The position numbers were made by a program, and so were the translations under genes. A stretch of DNA of 64,000 nucleotides from Eopsaltria australis (lineage: Eukaryota > Chordata > Aves > Passeriformes > Petroicidae): the NCBI GenBank assembly GCA_034509425.1, contig JAVTVJ010001131.1, positions 62,001 to 126,000 of the forward strand, written 5' to 3'. The notes beneath the pieces are model-generated. The model was given only the letters and a program-made list of their open reading frames with translations. It was not told where the DNA came from and made no database searches. This document shows, piece by piece, positions 9,252 to 19,667 of the stretch. Positions within the stretch are counted from its first letter, which is position 1. Each line of letters opens with the position of its first letter.

Positions 9252-10076
9252 AGCCTGGTTATCCTTCTTTCCCTGGGTGTACATCTTGGAGGTTCCTTCA
9301 AGGGGATAGAACATGTCGTCAACATCATACCTGGCAGATCGGCCATGGGCAACTGGAGCTGCTTCCTTTCTGGTAGAACTTCCTTTCTGAGTCTTAGCCT
9401 CCTTCAATTCACGTACTCATTGTGCCAGAGCAGGAGTGGGTTTTCCATCCCACCTTCTCATGTTTTCCCCACAATCATACAGGAAAAACCACAGATCATG
9501 TTGTGTGGAGTACCTTCTCTCCTTGTCTGGGGGATGTCTATGGTAACAGAACCTCTGAACTGTACTGTTGAGATTTGGAGGAGGTCCTCTAATCTCATTT
9601 CTCAGTCTCTTGTGATTCTCTTCCATCTTATCTTCTATTTTCTGTAGACGTTCTTCCACAACTGCAATTCTTGCATGCGTTGGGCCATGCACGGCATCTG
9701 CATATGCTCGGAGCTTCCTCGCCATATCAAGCACAGTCTCATCTCCATCATCCCGCTTCATTATTGCTAGAGTAGAAGAGTGTTCTTGTGGCCCAAGTCG
9801 TACAAGTCTTCGCCACATTATGGGTGTACATATTACCAAGTCTGGATTCCTAGGTGTATTTGGATCCTCTGAGAAAACAATCTCTGCCACTGCCATTTCT
9901 CTCAAGCGTTGGATCCCTTGTTCTATTGTTTTCCACTGAGTCTGCTGCATATAGAGATCGTCTGTACACAGATATCTGCACGCCACAGCTCCCAAGACTC
10001 GTGACCAGAGACTCATAGGGCGAGCCCCCTTTACTGTTTCATGTTCGATAACCGGTTCATGTGACAGGTGTCCCAA
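9249..10076 (-). pseudogene. gag: ERV A gag, C-terminal (capsid-like) part
   Basis: An open frame at 9417-10076 continues after one nonsense codon (TGA at 9417-9419) in the same frame to the UAG at 9249. It aligns with ERV C 43356-44088: shared blocks are QGIQRLREMAVAEIVFSED, VICTPIMWRRLVRLGP and a late WDGKPTPALA segment. A predicted coiled region with many charged residues lies in the middle. This is the globular capsid-like half of the polyprotein whose N-terminal half is at 10167-11432; a stop and frame break near 10077-10166 separate them. Confidence 0.75.
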
Positions 10077-10166
10077 ATGCCTCGCTTCAGTACCGTCTAG
10101 AATTGTAACATCGCCTGCGGCATCCCAAAGACGGACTAACCAACTAATTATAGATTAATCAGGTCG

Positions 10167-11432
10167 TCAAGTGTAATCCTTTCTTAGGCCATGAAGGTCC
10201 TTCAGGGAAAGAGACTCAATAGTGTCTTCTGCTCTTGAGTCAGTTGCTGCCCCTGAGGGTCCTCCCCTGCCATCGCCATCATCATCATCATCCACTGGTC
10301 GATCAGTTTTGGTTTTGTGCTTCTGTCCCGCAGCAGCGACTGCCAGTGGCTTAGGCTCACTGTCTGGTTTAGCCGCGGGCTTAGGCTCACTATCTGTTTT
10401 AGCTACTGGCTTAGGCTCACTATCTGTTTTAGCTACTGGCTTAGGCTCACTATCTGGTTTAGCTGCTGGCTTGGGTTCACTGTTTGGCTTAGCTACTGGC
10501 TTGTGCTCACTATCCAATTTACGTGTTGGCTTAGGCTCACTGTCTGGTTTAGCTGCAGCCTGAGTGACTGGAGTATCTACTGCAGCCTGAGTGACTGGGG
10601 TGTCTGCTGATTCATCTTCCTGCCCCCCTGCCTCTATCTGCTGCCCTACAGTATCTAGCAGCGTGTGATAAGCATATGCCAGGGCCCAGCTTATTGCAAT
10701 GATCCTTTCCTCCTTAGAACCATCATTACACTTCTCTTTCAGATATTTCACCACCTCAGCTGGGTTCTGTATTTGGTCATGTGCAAAGTCCCAAGCTATG
10801 GGTTCTGAGAATTCCTTTAAGATCTGGCCCATATCCTCCCATTCCCCACACCACTCAGGATTTTCCACAACTGGGTCCATTACTGGGTCAGGTGTCTCCT
10901 CAGTCCCTCTGGACATATCAGCTCTGATTCTTGAAAAGTTGTAAACCGTATAGAGGAAACCCACCAGCTGAAATATCAGAAGGGTGGCATCTTTGGCATC
11001 CAGGGGAAACTGAACATTCTCAAAAAATGATGTAACAGATTGAAAGGAGAAGAAGGGAAGGAAAGGCTGGGAAGCCTCACTCCCTGCTCCTCCTCTAACA
11101 AACTGGGTGCAATTACTAACAAACCCCCAAAGCATGCTACTGAAACTAGGACGCAGGGTAGGATGGAGAAACAACAAACCATACATATTTTGAATAATCC
11201 CCAGTACCTTTGCTACCTCCCTATAAATCATTGTCACCATGCCCAGAAAAATAGAAACCTTAATCCATGCCCCTCTACCGTAAAAGCTCCGTGCCAAGGA
11301 CAATACTGGAGCTATCAGTAGATAGGAAAACAAACCTAGGGACCAGAAAGATATAAATACCTCAGACAAGCCTAGGGAACAGAGAGACATGGCTGCCTCC
11401 ACCCATAGAGACATTATGAACTCAAGCAACAT
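10167..11432 (-). CDS. ERV A gag N-terminal ORF with membrane segments and repeat linker (421 codons)
   Basis: It is the first ORF after the primer site. Residues about 20-190 contain three or four strongly hydrophobic segments (for example FSYLLIAPVLSLA, VSIFLGMVTMIY and DATLLIFQLVGFLYTVY). Blocks IIQNMYGLLFLHP and FENVQFPLDAKD are shared with ERV C (44661-45612). A second domain (about residues 205-280, GEWEDMGQILKEF through WALAYAYHTLLD) is shared with ERV B (27012-27866). Next come seven 10-residue repeats of the KPDSEPKPVA type, an aspartate run, and the LSLKDLHGLRKDY block that starts the capsid-like part in all three. I do not know a described function for the membrane domain; a membrane-anchored Gag precursor is one reading. 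The ORF stops shortly after the last block, probably by mutation. Confidence 0.7.
   Translation of the reverse strand: MLLEFIMSLWVEAAMSLCSLGLSEVFISFWSLGLFSYLLIAPVLSLARSFYGRGAWIKVSIFLGMVTMIYREVAKVLGIIQNMYGLLFLHPTLRPSFSSMLWGFVSNCTQFVRGGAGSEASQPFLPFFSFQSVTSFFENVQFPLDAKDATLLIFQLVGFLYTVYNFSRIRADMSRGTEETPDPVMDPVVENPEWCGEWEDMGQILKEFSEPIAWDFAHDQIQNPAEVVKYLKEKCNDGSKEERIIAISWALAYAYHTLLDTVGQQIEAGGQEDESADTPVTQAAVDTPVTQAAAKPDSEPKPTRKLDSEHKPVAKPNSEPKPAAKPDSEPKPVAKTDSEPKPVAKTDSEPKPAAKPDSEPKPLAVAAAGQKHKTKTDRPVDDDDDGDGRGGPSGAATDSRAEDTIESLSLKDLHGLRKDYT
10341..10552 (-). repeat. 30-bp in-frame tandem repeat (seven units) in ERV A gag
   Basis: Near-identical 30-base units (core on the plus strand GGCTTAGGCTCACTATCTG) encode seven 10-residue repeats of the form K(P/T)DSEPKP(V/A)A. 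The repeat is in frame and forms the linker between the membrane part and the capsid-like part. Confidence 0.9.
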
Positions 11433-11510
11433 GGCTACCGACTACTTTATCCCAAGACAGAGTAAGCACAACGGAAATGCAATCAGTACAGGTTTTTTCC
11501 ACTTTCTCGA

Positions 11511-11528
11511 GCCACGCGTTGGGCTCCA
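11511..11528 (-). promoter_or_regulatory. ERV A primer binding site (tRNA-Lys-like, diverged)
   Basis: The minus strand reads TGGAGCCCAACGCGTGGC, similar to the ERV C site (TGGCGCCCAACGTGCGGC) and to the tRNA-Lys1,2 complement, just downstream of the LTR end. Confidence 0.65.
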
Positions 11529-11535
11529 AAATATT

Positions 11536-12205
11536 TGTCCTGGTTTAGGGCAAATTTTAGGAGGAAAACCTCCAAGGGGGGCTCCTCTAGAAAAGCCAAT
11601 TCCAGCTGTCCCTCCCCCAACTGGTTTGGGAAAACTTCCTTGGAGAAAAGTGGAAAAAACTGTTTATTTAACAAGCAAAGTATTCACAAGCATGAAAAAT
11701 TGAGTGATATAAAACAATGAAACCTCTCCTTGCTCTGAAGAGATGGTAGATTCAGAGAGTCTTTCTGTGGGGGTGACTCTGTCAGTCTCAGTCTCTCCAG
11801 AGGCTGGGGCCGATGGCCAGGCCCGGCTGCAGAGTCGGGGGGCCCCCGGGGGATTGTCCTGATGTCTTGGACCACAGAGATGCTGACCAGTCCCAGAAGG
11901 AAAAAAAACAGCAAAAAAGCAAAGTCACTCTCTCCCTGCAAAAGCTGAGAGATCTCTGAGAGCACTCTGCTGCGAACTTCGAGAGAGCACACAGAGCCTT
12001 ATCTCTCTTTCACTGTCTCAGCTCGGAGCACAGTCTCCAAAGGAATTTCCGGGGGAGTAAGGTATAACTCCTGTAGACAAACTGCACGCATCTTCTCTCC
12101 CCCCTTTGCTCTCTCTGGGCCTAGCTTAAAGCTACAGAACTTAATATCCAGAATAAGCAGGAGAGACGATTGGGGATACAGGCATCATATAGTCACCGCA
12201 GGACA
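11536..12205 (-). mobile_element. 5' LTR of ERV A (670 bp)
   Basis: It has short inverted ends (plus strand TGTCCTG at the left, CAGGACA at the right) and lies directly upstream of the primer site. A minus-strand AATAAA is seen near 11660-11670. The left end is well placed; the right end is inferred from the terminal inverted repeat because the partner flank is outside the window. Confidence 0.7.
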
Positions 12206-12474
12206 ACCCACGTTCAAGGTATACTTGGAAACCTTGCCCAGGAATAGTTCTCCAGGTGTTCATTGTGAAACAGGGCTTGCCAGCTATTGCAGACTCTGGG
12301 TGATGGTACAGTATTTAGGCAATTGATGATGTATCGTTCTAAGTCACTATCCTTTCTCTTGTGTGCTACTGATTACATGCATTACCTTGGTTATTTCTGC
12401 TCGGTATGAGTTTATTGCTCTACCATATGTATTGTTTTGCTTTTATGTAGCCTTCATTTTCATAGTGAGAGACG
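12206..12474. other. Fragment shared with the interior of the 19.7-23.7 kb element
   Basis: About 100 bases at 12225-12325 resemble 21870-21965 in the alpharetrovirus-like element (shared words include CCAGCT and GCAGACTCTGG/ACAGACCCTGG at matching spacing). It may be part of an older relative of that element. No ORF is supported. Confidence 0.45.
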
Positions 12475-12481
12475 TGCGTGT

Positions 12482-12830
12482 TGTTGAAATGAGACGCAGT
12501 AAAAAGACTCTACAACTTGTTAGAGTTGTAAAGTAGGTACGTATTTTATTTAGCGCTGGATGCAGGGGGAGAGCATCTTCCCAAATTCTGCGTGCCTTCT
12601 ACAGCTTTTAATTACCTATTTATCTACAAAAAGCATGCATATTTTATAACGCTTATACATATTTATTACTTGTCTTCGCCTGTTCTCTGCTTTGTATGTA
12701 AATCAGTTGCGGCTGCACAGTCTGTCTCTTTTATTGAGTTGGTGGTCTTAATTTGAGTCTGGGGGCTTGAAAGGATGAAGTAAGAGAGGTCTACCTCTCA
12801 TGAATTTTTGACTCCACGAGTTTTGCACAT
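12482..12830 (-). mobile_element. Solo LTR, about 349 bp, alpharetrovirus-like
   Basis: Plus-strand ends are TGTTGAAATG and TTTTGCACA, so the minus strand is TG...CA. A direct repeat TGCGTGT flanks both sides (12475-12481 and 12831-12837). On the minus strand a TATAAAA (near 12640) precedes an AATAAA (near 12545) by about 95 bases, the compact arrangement of alpharetroviral LTRs. Confidence 0.65.
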
Positions 12831-12837
12831 GCGTGTT

Positions 12838-13231
12838 TTTTTGCCGTGGTGGCCCTTTTTAGTTCTGCAAGCTTAGCAACATTTTGATAGATGCCAGATA
12901 TCTTTCGAAGGGCCCCTCCTTATCTCTTCAGCTTTTCCTCCGTCTTTGGAGAACAGGATAATGAATTATATTGTCTTATCTACTCTAAGTTCCCTTTTTA
13001 ACTCTTAAATCCCCTGTTTCAGAAAAAACAAAGACGGGGAATTATGGCTTCTCAAGAACATTTAGATAATGCAATATTTACACTAGAATTTTTGAAAGCA
13101 GATCATCAGTTTTGATCCCTGGCAGAGCAATACTGCTCTGAAGATTTGTGTGTGCGGAACCAATTTCTAAAAGTTTTATGTAAGGATCCACAACTGGGTG
13201 CACAATGGCAAGGCCTGGCTGATTTACTAAC
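12838..13231. other. Unassigned retroelement-like sequence
   Basis: It contains a purine-rich word (ACAAAGACGGGGAA, near 13028) followed by a short broken ORF from 13044 in the plus direction. I do not recognise the encoded residues. Confidence 0.3.
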
Positions 13232-14491
13232 CTAGGAGAGAAGGTTAGTTCTGCAGATGTTTTGGCTCAGTTTACCTTTGGAAGTATTTAACACAGAATA
13301 TATCACCCCTGTACAAACTAGAAATTCAACATCATCACTCCCCAGCTGCTTGCAGATGGCACATTTATCCTCAGTTAGAGGAAAACGGGGTCTCTTTTTT
13401 GGTGTGTTGGCTGATCTTCCCTTATCACGATTTTGCTTGTGGTGGGGCATATTGTGTTTGTCTTTATGTGCTGAATCCCTATTCTGGTATACCTTCCAGG
13501 CTACTTTCTCTGGGTTGTCACTGTATTTCTTAGCTGAGTCTTTCCACAGCTGTAGCTCTCTGAGGGAGAACAGTGCCTTTACATAAATCACTCCCTGTTT
13601 TTCCACAGCCTGTCTCAGAGGTACTTTTAACACAGGCCCTTTCCTTCCCCCTTCATCTTTTGATCTCGTACGTCCAGTATTTGGACTGTCAGTTCCCATG
13701 GCTTCTTGGGCCATCTTTGCCTTTTTCCTACCACCCTCCTCCCGGGGACCGTCTGTACCGAAATCATCCCATTCACTTTTAATCACAACACTGGCAGAGC
13801 GGCGGAGAGGGAATTCCTGTTGGTTCTCTTTGTCCCCAGTTCTGGAAAAGCAATTTGGGTCAGAAACGTCCCACCTGGCTGTGGTCAGAGCTGCCCTCCC
13901 ACGCTGGAAGAGCGACGAAGTTGAAATCGCAGCTGTCCCCTCCCATCCCAGGCTCTGGCTGGGTGGGGAGGCGTTTGCCAGACCGCCTCTGCTTGGTCTC
14001 TGCTTGGTCCCTGCTTGGTCTCTGCTTGGTCCCTGCTCCCGCCCCTGCTCCCGCCCCTGGGGCGGTCAGGGGGCAGCCACCCCACCTCCTCTCCGCCCCT
14101 GTGCCCGCCCTCAGGGTGGTCAGGGGGTGGTGGCCAGCCTACCTCCATCCCGCCCCTGTGCACGCCCTCAGGGCGGCTGGAGGCAGTGCCCAGTCCGCCT
14201 CCGCTCCCGCCCCTGCTGTTGCCAGAGGTAGGGTAGGACCCGCCCCTGCCCCCATCCCCGGAGCGGGCGGGGGAGGGGGTGTTGGAAGAGCCGGCTGCTG
14301 CGGCAAAGGCTGCGGCGGGGGGGTGGCGGGGGGGGCGGCAGCGCGCCTCCGTCCCCTGCCCCCAACTGCACAGGCAGGGGTGGCAGCGGCGGGGGTTGCG
14401 ACCCCCCCACGCCCGCACGCAAAGCTGGTGCCACTATAGCCACCATGCCTGCCTCCTCCGTTCCCGGCAGTTTAGAAGGTATACAACCCAT
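13232..14491 (-). pseudogene. gag: Class I ERV gag remnant (myristoylated MA start, GC-rich linker, CA start, NC)
   Basis: The N-terminus (from 14491) begins M-G-C-I-P-S, a myristoylation-type start. A very GC-rich proline/arginine region follows, with a tandem repeat of about 57 bp near 14035-14215. In another frame come a capsid start of gamma type (VPLRQAVEKQGVIYVK, then LFSLRELQLWK) and, after an internal deletion, a basic segment with one half of a zinc knuckle (CAICKQLG). At least one frame break and one large deletion are present, and no pol follows. The neighbouring LTR and primer site at 15084-15472 are in the right place and orientation to belong to it. Confidence 0.65.
14035..14215. 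repeat. GC-rich tandem repeat of about 57 bp, three units
   Basis: Three units each contain GCCCCTGYNCCCGCCC then CAGGGYGG(T/C), at about 14040, 14093 and 14151. A shorter repeat of CTGCTTGGTC(T/C) precedes it at about 13996-14036. Confidence 0.75.
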
Positions 14492-15083
14492 CTTTACTTA
14501 TAAACAGGAAAACAAGCCAGAAAAAGCGTCTTGTCCTTGCGAACTACTTTTCTACAAACTACAACTACTAGAGCTAACAGCTTTAGAGCAAGTTATAGAA
14601 AGTTAAACTGCACGTGCAAAAGAAACTTTCTCAACCTTCCTGCACTGAGACTCGAACCAGCGACTCCCAGTTTGCAGCTTATCTAAGCAGCACCTCAAGT
14701 CCCCAAACCACTCTCCAGTGGCAGGGGCTTCCACCAACCCACCCATCAACCACCAACCCACCCACCAACCAAGCAACCAACCTTTCGTGGTTTAAATGGA
14801 GAGCGTCCTCCCCTTCCCACGATTTTTGCAGGGAGAGGGGTTACTTCCCCCCCTTTTGTGGGCCCCTCTGGCCCCCCCTGCCCAACCTCCCAACCTCCCG
14901 GAGATCTCCCCTTACCGGGATATTGACATCCCCTATTTATTCACCCCTCTTCCATGCTTTCGTGTGCTGGGTCCTAGAGCCCGGTCACAGTCTTGGACTG
15001 TCGCCTGAGCCCCGTAGGGTGCCGGCGAAGGGGCTAGGCAAGATATTCTCAGCCCAAAACTGCAAGTTTTCAGGGTCACTATG
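14492..15083 (-). other. Leader between primer site and gag of the class I remnant
   Basis: Noncoding sequence between the tRNA-Arg primer site and the gag start. It includes a stretch of CCAACC-type low-complexity repeats near 14740-14785. No gene is supported. Confidence 0.5.
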
Positions 15084-15101
15084 GTCCCTTCATGGTCGCC
15101 A
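15084..15101 (-). promoter_or_regulatory. Primer binding site, tRNA-Arg type
   Basis: The minus strand reads TGGCGACCATGAAGGGAC. It matches the complement of a tRNA-Arg 3' end at all but one position, a CpG-to-TpG type change, and sits one base from the LTR. Confidence 0.7.
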
Positions 15102-15102
15102 A

Positions 15103-15472
15103 TGACTGATGCCTTTTTCCTGGTCTTAGGAAATAAAAGCTCAGACACGGTTAGAGAGTTGGGGGTCGTTTACCTCGGTATTTTAATAGGATCCCATTTG
15201 ATGCATTGCTTCACCCAGGTGACACGCGTCGCAAATGTCCTCCTACCCCCCAGTCGAGTATACAATTAAAGACTCTACACATTAGCATATCTAACAAGAG
15301 GGCCCAATAAGGGGGCTGGGGTGGGCTAACTTCTAGTTTACAGAATCTGTCCTACTAGGGGACCTTGAGTTCTTACGACAATAGAATGTTTGGTCTTCTA
15401 ACTCTATGCAGTTTCAGGGGTGTTTAGTCTTCTGGCCTACTGGACACCAAGAAACCAAGCTAAATTATCACA
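15103..15472 (-). mobile_element. 5' LTR of the class I remnant (about 370 bp)
   Basis: On the minus strand it would begin TGTGATAATTTAG and end GCATCAGTCA next to the primer site. An ATTAAA poly(A)-type signal lies near 15178-15186. The primer-site end is firm; the far end is chosen for its TG dinucleotide and is less certain. Confidence 0.6.
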
Positions 15473-15636
15473 CCTAAAGCATCACAAGCATGCATGCTAA
15501 TACTTGTGGATATAGAGAACTGTGTAAAAGGTATTTAAGAGAAAAAGCAAAAAAATCCTTCAGGCATCACAGGTGCAGACTGTTTTGGCATTAGGGTACA
15601 TGAACCCTTCACACAAAAAACAAAGAAACGGGGAGA

Positions 15637-15949
15637 TGTTGCATATAGGTAAAACCTTACAAAATAAGGGCCTTGTTACCCTTGTAAAATCAGGGCTCAG
15701 GCCTGGTACTTCGGCTAAGTAGAAAAGGATTATGGGAAAGTGACTCAGCTGAATTAGAGGTAGAAAAACAAGTTATATAGCCATTACATGTTCACATTGT
15801 GGTTTATGGTGGTTGGTTGAATTACATTTGTTGTGCTTAAATGGAATGTAACTGATAGTGGCCTAACAGCTTAAAAAGTCCTGGTTTTTGCAATAAAGGG
15901 CTCTCTCTTGCACCTGCCTGGGGGCTCTGTGTCGCTCTGGTTCATAACA
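15637..15949 (+). mobile_element. 3' LTR of another, otherwise deleted provirus (313 bp)
   Basis: A polypurine tract (AAAAAACAAAGAAACGGGGA, about 15615-15634) leads directly into TGTTGCATATAGG. An AATAAA is at about 15892-15897 and the element ends TTCATAACA. Internal sequence upstream is only about 160 bases before the class I LTR. Confidence 0.65.
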
Positions 15950-15954
15950 GGGGT

Positions 15955-16050
15955 TGGGCATTTTGTGGACATTTTCCATGTCTGCCCCTGGAGGCCTCCA
16001 ATAAAGACCAGCCTTTATACTACCTCCTATACTAATATTATCTCAAAAGT
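15955..16050 (+). repeat. Direct repeat, copy 1 (partner 16610-16705)
   Basis: Both copies share GGGC-TTTTGTGGA, CTGCCCCTGGAGGCC, AATAAAGACCAGCC and CTCCTATACTAATATTATCTC, each with an AATAAA. They look like ends of an unidentified LTR-type repeat flanking the segment at 16205-16490. Confidence 0.7.
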
Positions 16051-16204
16051 GTGTTGGTCTATTTCTAGGTTCTTTAAGGCATCACTGTAAATAACAGCAT
16101 CCTCCCCTCTAAAATTCCTCACATTGCAGCAAATAGACAAATTAAAATTAAGGAAAATATTTATTTAACTCCTATTAAGGAGAATAAGTTTATGATGTGC
16201 TCCT

Positions 16205-16490
16205 TCTGTGATGGTCAATAGTCTACTGATGCCTATTGATTTTTGCCTTTTTTCTTTTATATATTCTCTGTGTTCTTTACACCCATATATTTGGAGTTTT
16301 TTAGCCTATTATTGTATTAGTAGCTAGTTTTCCCAGTAGTTTTCCATGCCCTTTCCCTAGGCAGAAAGACAAAAGATATTCCAAAGCCCCTGGCCCATCT
16401 TAGTTCTCCCTGGGAACCAAGGCCAAAAAACAGCTCTTCAAGATACATTTTCATCAACAAATACAGGTAGTACCAAGGTGGGGGGGGCGG
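16205..16490. repeat. Dispersed repeat, inverted copy of 35175-35430
   Basis: Read on the opposite strand it matches 35175-35430 over about 260 bases, including GATGAAAATGT, the AGGGAAAGGGCATGGAAAAC region and GGCAAAAATCAATAGGCAT. No coding content is evident. The family is not recognised. Confidence 0.75.
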
Positions 16491-16609
16491 TGCTACAGAA
16501 AAGGATTGAACCACAAGGGGGAATTACTTCATCACCTGTGCTTCTAATTTGGAATTTTTGTCAAATATGCAAATTTGCTAAACTTATAAAACTGTATTCA
16601 CCACCGTGT

Positions 16610-16705
16610 GGATGGGCTTTTGTGGATATTTTTCCATAACTGCCCCTGGAGGCCACCAAATAAAGACCAGCCTTTTTTATTTCCTCCTATACTAATATTA
16701 TCTCG
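16610..16705 (+). repeat. Direct repeat, copy 2
   Basis: See the copy at 15955-16050; the copies differ by scattered substitutions and small indels. Confidence 0.7.
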
Positions 16706-16985
16706 AAAGTGTGTGTTGTTTCAGTTAGAGGTTGAAAAACGCACTGCTACTAGCTAAATAATTTAGTGGTTTGACACCCACAGTGTCAGTCACATGCAGT
16801 TATTAACACAAAAACGGACATGAGCTATTTGCATAGCTGACAGAAATAAAGCATTACCAATACTATTTCTTTCAATACATGTAAATGGATAAAAGTCAAC
16901 TTAGCATTACATTACCATCTCCAAGAGTTCATTCAGAAGATTTTCCACATATAACTTAATAACAGTTTTTCAAGCTGTATTCATT
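16706..16985. other. AT-rich sequence, nothing recognised
   Basis: No ORF, repeat or RNA gene could be supported in this stretch. Confidence 0.5.
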
Positions 16986-16987
16986 AT

Positions 16988-17054
16988 CATAGAATCACAG
17001 AATTTTTAGGGATGGAAGGGACCTCTGGAGATCATCATGTGTGTGTGTGTGTGT
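16988..17054 (+). repeat. CR1 3'-end fragment followed by a (GT)n run
   Basis: CATAGAATCACAGAAT and GGAAGGGACCTCTGGAGATC are the conserved 3' part of avian CR1. A short GT run follows at about 17037-17054. Confidence 0.7.
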
Positions 17055-17208
17055 CCCCCAAGAGATTTTTTCCTTGAGTCTGAACCATGCATTGGACTCT
17101 TTTTGGAAAGTTATTAGTTAACTGAATACACACACACGCACATGCACAGGGCCAAAGCAGTAAGCAAATTAATTTCAGTTTGTGACCAGCATCCAAAGTC
17201 AGGTATTG

Positions 17209-17696
17209 TGACGTGGTGTGTAGGGTCAGATAGACCTATGCCATGTCCTTCCCTGAAGCATCCCACGTAGAACCGCTCAGGTGGTGCTGCGTCAGCACCT
17301 ACACAAACACACAGTCTCACCCCTGTAGGTGGACACAAGCAACCACTCACACACTTTGGCATGTCCTTGGAGATGAAGAGGCAGGAGGGGCCATTAGCTT
17401 TGCAGTTCCAAGGAGTTTATTGCCTCAAAGAGGGCAAAAGCCAAATGACCCAGAACACAGGAAATCACGGGGTTTTATACAGGGGCGTGTAAGGAGTGGG
17501 CAGAGCATCATTGACCAATAGTCTGAGGGCTAGGGGGTGGAGACAAGGTTGATTGACATAACAGGGGCCAATGAGAGAGGAGACGGGAGAATGGGGGCCG
17601 ATGGGGGAGTGAGGATAAGGGAACCCTTGGGCAGAGTTCAGTAGGGAGGAACCATTAAAAACGACATAGGGGAGTGTGGACTCAACCGCTGCAACA
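17209..17696 (-). mobile_element. Solo LTR, 488 bp, 6-bp target duplication
   Basis: Plus-strand ends are TGACGTGG and GCTGCAACA with GTATTG on both sides (17203-17208 and 17697-17702). On the minus strand a TATAAAA (near 17473-17479) precedes an AATAAA (near 17417-17422). A 6-bp duplication fits class II (alpha/beta) integrases. Confidence 0.88.
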
Positions 17697-17802
17697 GTAT
17701 TGGAAATCAAGGCAAGCAATCAAAAGGAGACATAAGCAATAGCAGTTTTTCTGGGTTAAATACTGAGAAAAAAAAGCCCTTGAGAGTATAAAAATAATCA
17801 TC

Positions 17803-18655
17803 TGTTATGATCTAATTATTAAAGTTCTTTAGAGATACCTCTGCCCGAATTAAGGTACAAGCAAGACCATATGCCAATCAATAGTATGGGTTTTATTTGA
17901 TAGTAAATATGAGAGAGAGAGAAGAAAAGAGAGAAAAGGGGGAGTAGGGAGAAAGATGGGGGGACAGAGAGGGATGGGGACAAAGAAGTATCACCACTCC
18001 GTGGGTCCCACTGGTGTCCTGATGTCCTCTTCAGCTGGTCTCGGTGGTGGAAGTCCCCCCAAAAGCACAGAATGCCATGGGTTAATATACACTCAGGCCA
18101 GGTGGAAATGTCCAGGCATGTCCCCCCGGGGGAGGGGGCAGCCTCTAGCAGCAGACTCTGCTTGCATCACGTGCACTCCTGTGGTGCAAGGCGTCTGGGG
18201 AGCACTTTGGGGGGTCTGTGATAGATTGTGACTCCCCCTCAGCTGCCTCTCACGTGAGAGTCCCGTGGATGTGGCTTGTGGAGTTGGGGGTTCCACAGCT
18301 GGGCCAGTTTGTGTAATGGAGGATGAGTGTGTATTGCCTCTGACCAGAGGTTACGCCATCCTCCTCCCCCCTTCAGCTGGGGGGTAAGACTGTGCAAACT
18401 TGGCTTCTGTGAGCTGTGCTTTGCCCCCCACCCCAAACTCAGCCAGAAATGATTCTCAGTACAGCTGGTGGCTTCAGCCTCTGTGGACGCATTCCTTTCC
18501 CTCAGACTGAGATGACTGAACAATAGGGTTTTCCCTTTATCTAATCTCAGCAGTTTGGCTCAGTTCAAAGTCCCAGTCAGGTATCTTCAGGGAGGCTTCT
18601 CTGATCAAAACTTTATATCAGTGTTTGAGGCATGAACTATTTTCAGTCTCTGACA
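17803..18655 (-). mobile_element. Solo LTR, 853 bp, 5-bp target duplication
   Basis: Plus-strand ends are TGTTATGATC and GTCTCTGACA, flanked by TCATC on both sides (17798-17802 and 18656-18660). A minus-strand AATAAA lies near 17892-17897. A purine-rich GA tract (about 17908-17985) lies downstream of the poly(A) signal in minus orientation. Confidence 0.87.
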
Positions 18656-18660
18656 TCATC

Positions 18661-19661
18661 CTTTCCCGTTCATTTAAAAACATGCACTCTCAACACTCAA
18701 AAGACCCAAAACAAAGCTTGAAGGCTGCATAGCAAAAGTGTAACTACCAGGAATTCATGTCATGAGAACAGCAGAGACTTTCAAGACAGGCTGAAAAGGG
18801 GCAGAAGTTATAAAATTAAAGAGGTGTCATGAAGAAAGAAATCTGTAACTACAGTTGGCAGCTAACACAGAAAACAATACATAATTTGCTGCCTTTGACT
18901 TCCATGTCTGGACCTTGTACAAGTAATTTTGATCAAAGTTCGTGCTTGTCAGCTAAGTCACTATGCAAACATATATCAAGCTGAATACTGCTGAATTCAG
19001 TGAAGAAATACATATAAGTTTTCACAATGTTGCCTCTTCACTACCATTAGCTCTAAACTAAACTTGGGATTTACTAGTGCCTTTATAGCTATGTCTTCTA
19101 CTATCACTATTTGCATGCAACTAAATGTACCACTGTTCAGTCACAAACTGTATGCCAACAATCACTGCTACAGAACAGTGAAATAGTATACTAACCAGGT
19201 GTTTTACAGTAACTCTTACTTTAGGACATATCATAAGGCATGTAATTACCCTATATATACACATACATTGTTTAAGTTTTTGCACTTATGGATATGAGTA
19301 CCAATTTATGCTAGTACTGGAGGACAAGACTAGAGCAAAATAGTTGACCCCAAAGAAGTTCTTTGACCTTACATCAATTTGCTAAAATGCAATGAAGTTC
19401 TTATAACAGGTATCGGAGACAAATAAATTTGAACAAGCAGTTTGGGTTCTGGTTAGAAGTTAAATTGGTTGCCTTCTGAAAGGAGTTAGAATTTTAATTG
19501 AATATCATCACAGCAGAATGGAGATCTCAGTCAAACGTCAAGATCAGCTTGTAAAATCCAATTTCATTCTTTGTTGACAAAAACCCACAGAAACTGAAGT
19601 TCTTACTATAGGCAAAATTCCTATGAAGTACAACAGCTTCCAACAGTTGAGCCCTCAGAAG
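18661..19661. other. Unique-looking AT-rich sequence
   Basis: About 1 kb without a supported gene, repeat or LTR; probably ordinary intergenic DNA into which the 19668-23721 element inserted. Confidence 0.5.
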
Positions 19662-19667
19662 TAACAG

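Larger units (their letters stand above)
8809..12205 (-). mobile_element. ERV A: class III/ERVL-like provirus, 5' part
   Basis: The order on the minus strand is LTR (11536-12205), primer site (11511-11528), a membrane-segment-bearing gag ORF, gag C-terminus, UAG junction and pro, where it is cut by provirus 1. Protein similarity to ERV C in the same window runs through gag and pro. The remaining pol should lie to the left of provirus 1, outside this window. It carries several nonsense codons and frame breaks. Confidence 0.85.

Noticed and set aside
10222..10610. Regular 30-bp spacing suggested a CRISPR-like array
   Set aside because: Units are contiguous with no spacers, are in frame within a retroviral ORF and the host is a bird.
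13698..14503. Several long overlapping ORFs (up to 194 codons) on the plus strand
   Set aside because: They are artefacts of high GC content and the tandem repeat; the minus strand carries recognisable Gag blocks instead.
17037..17054. GT run considered as a regulatory Z-DNA element
   Set aside because: It is short and follows a CR1 3' end, so a simple microsatellite explains it.
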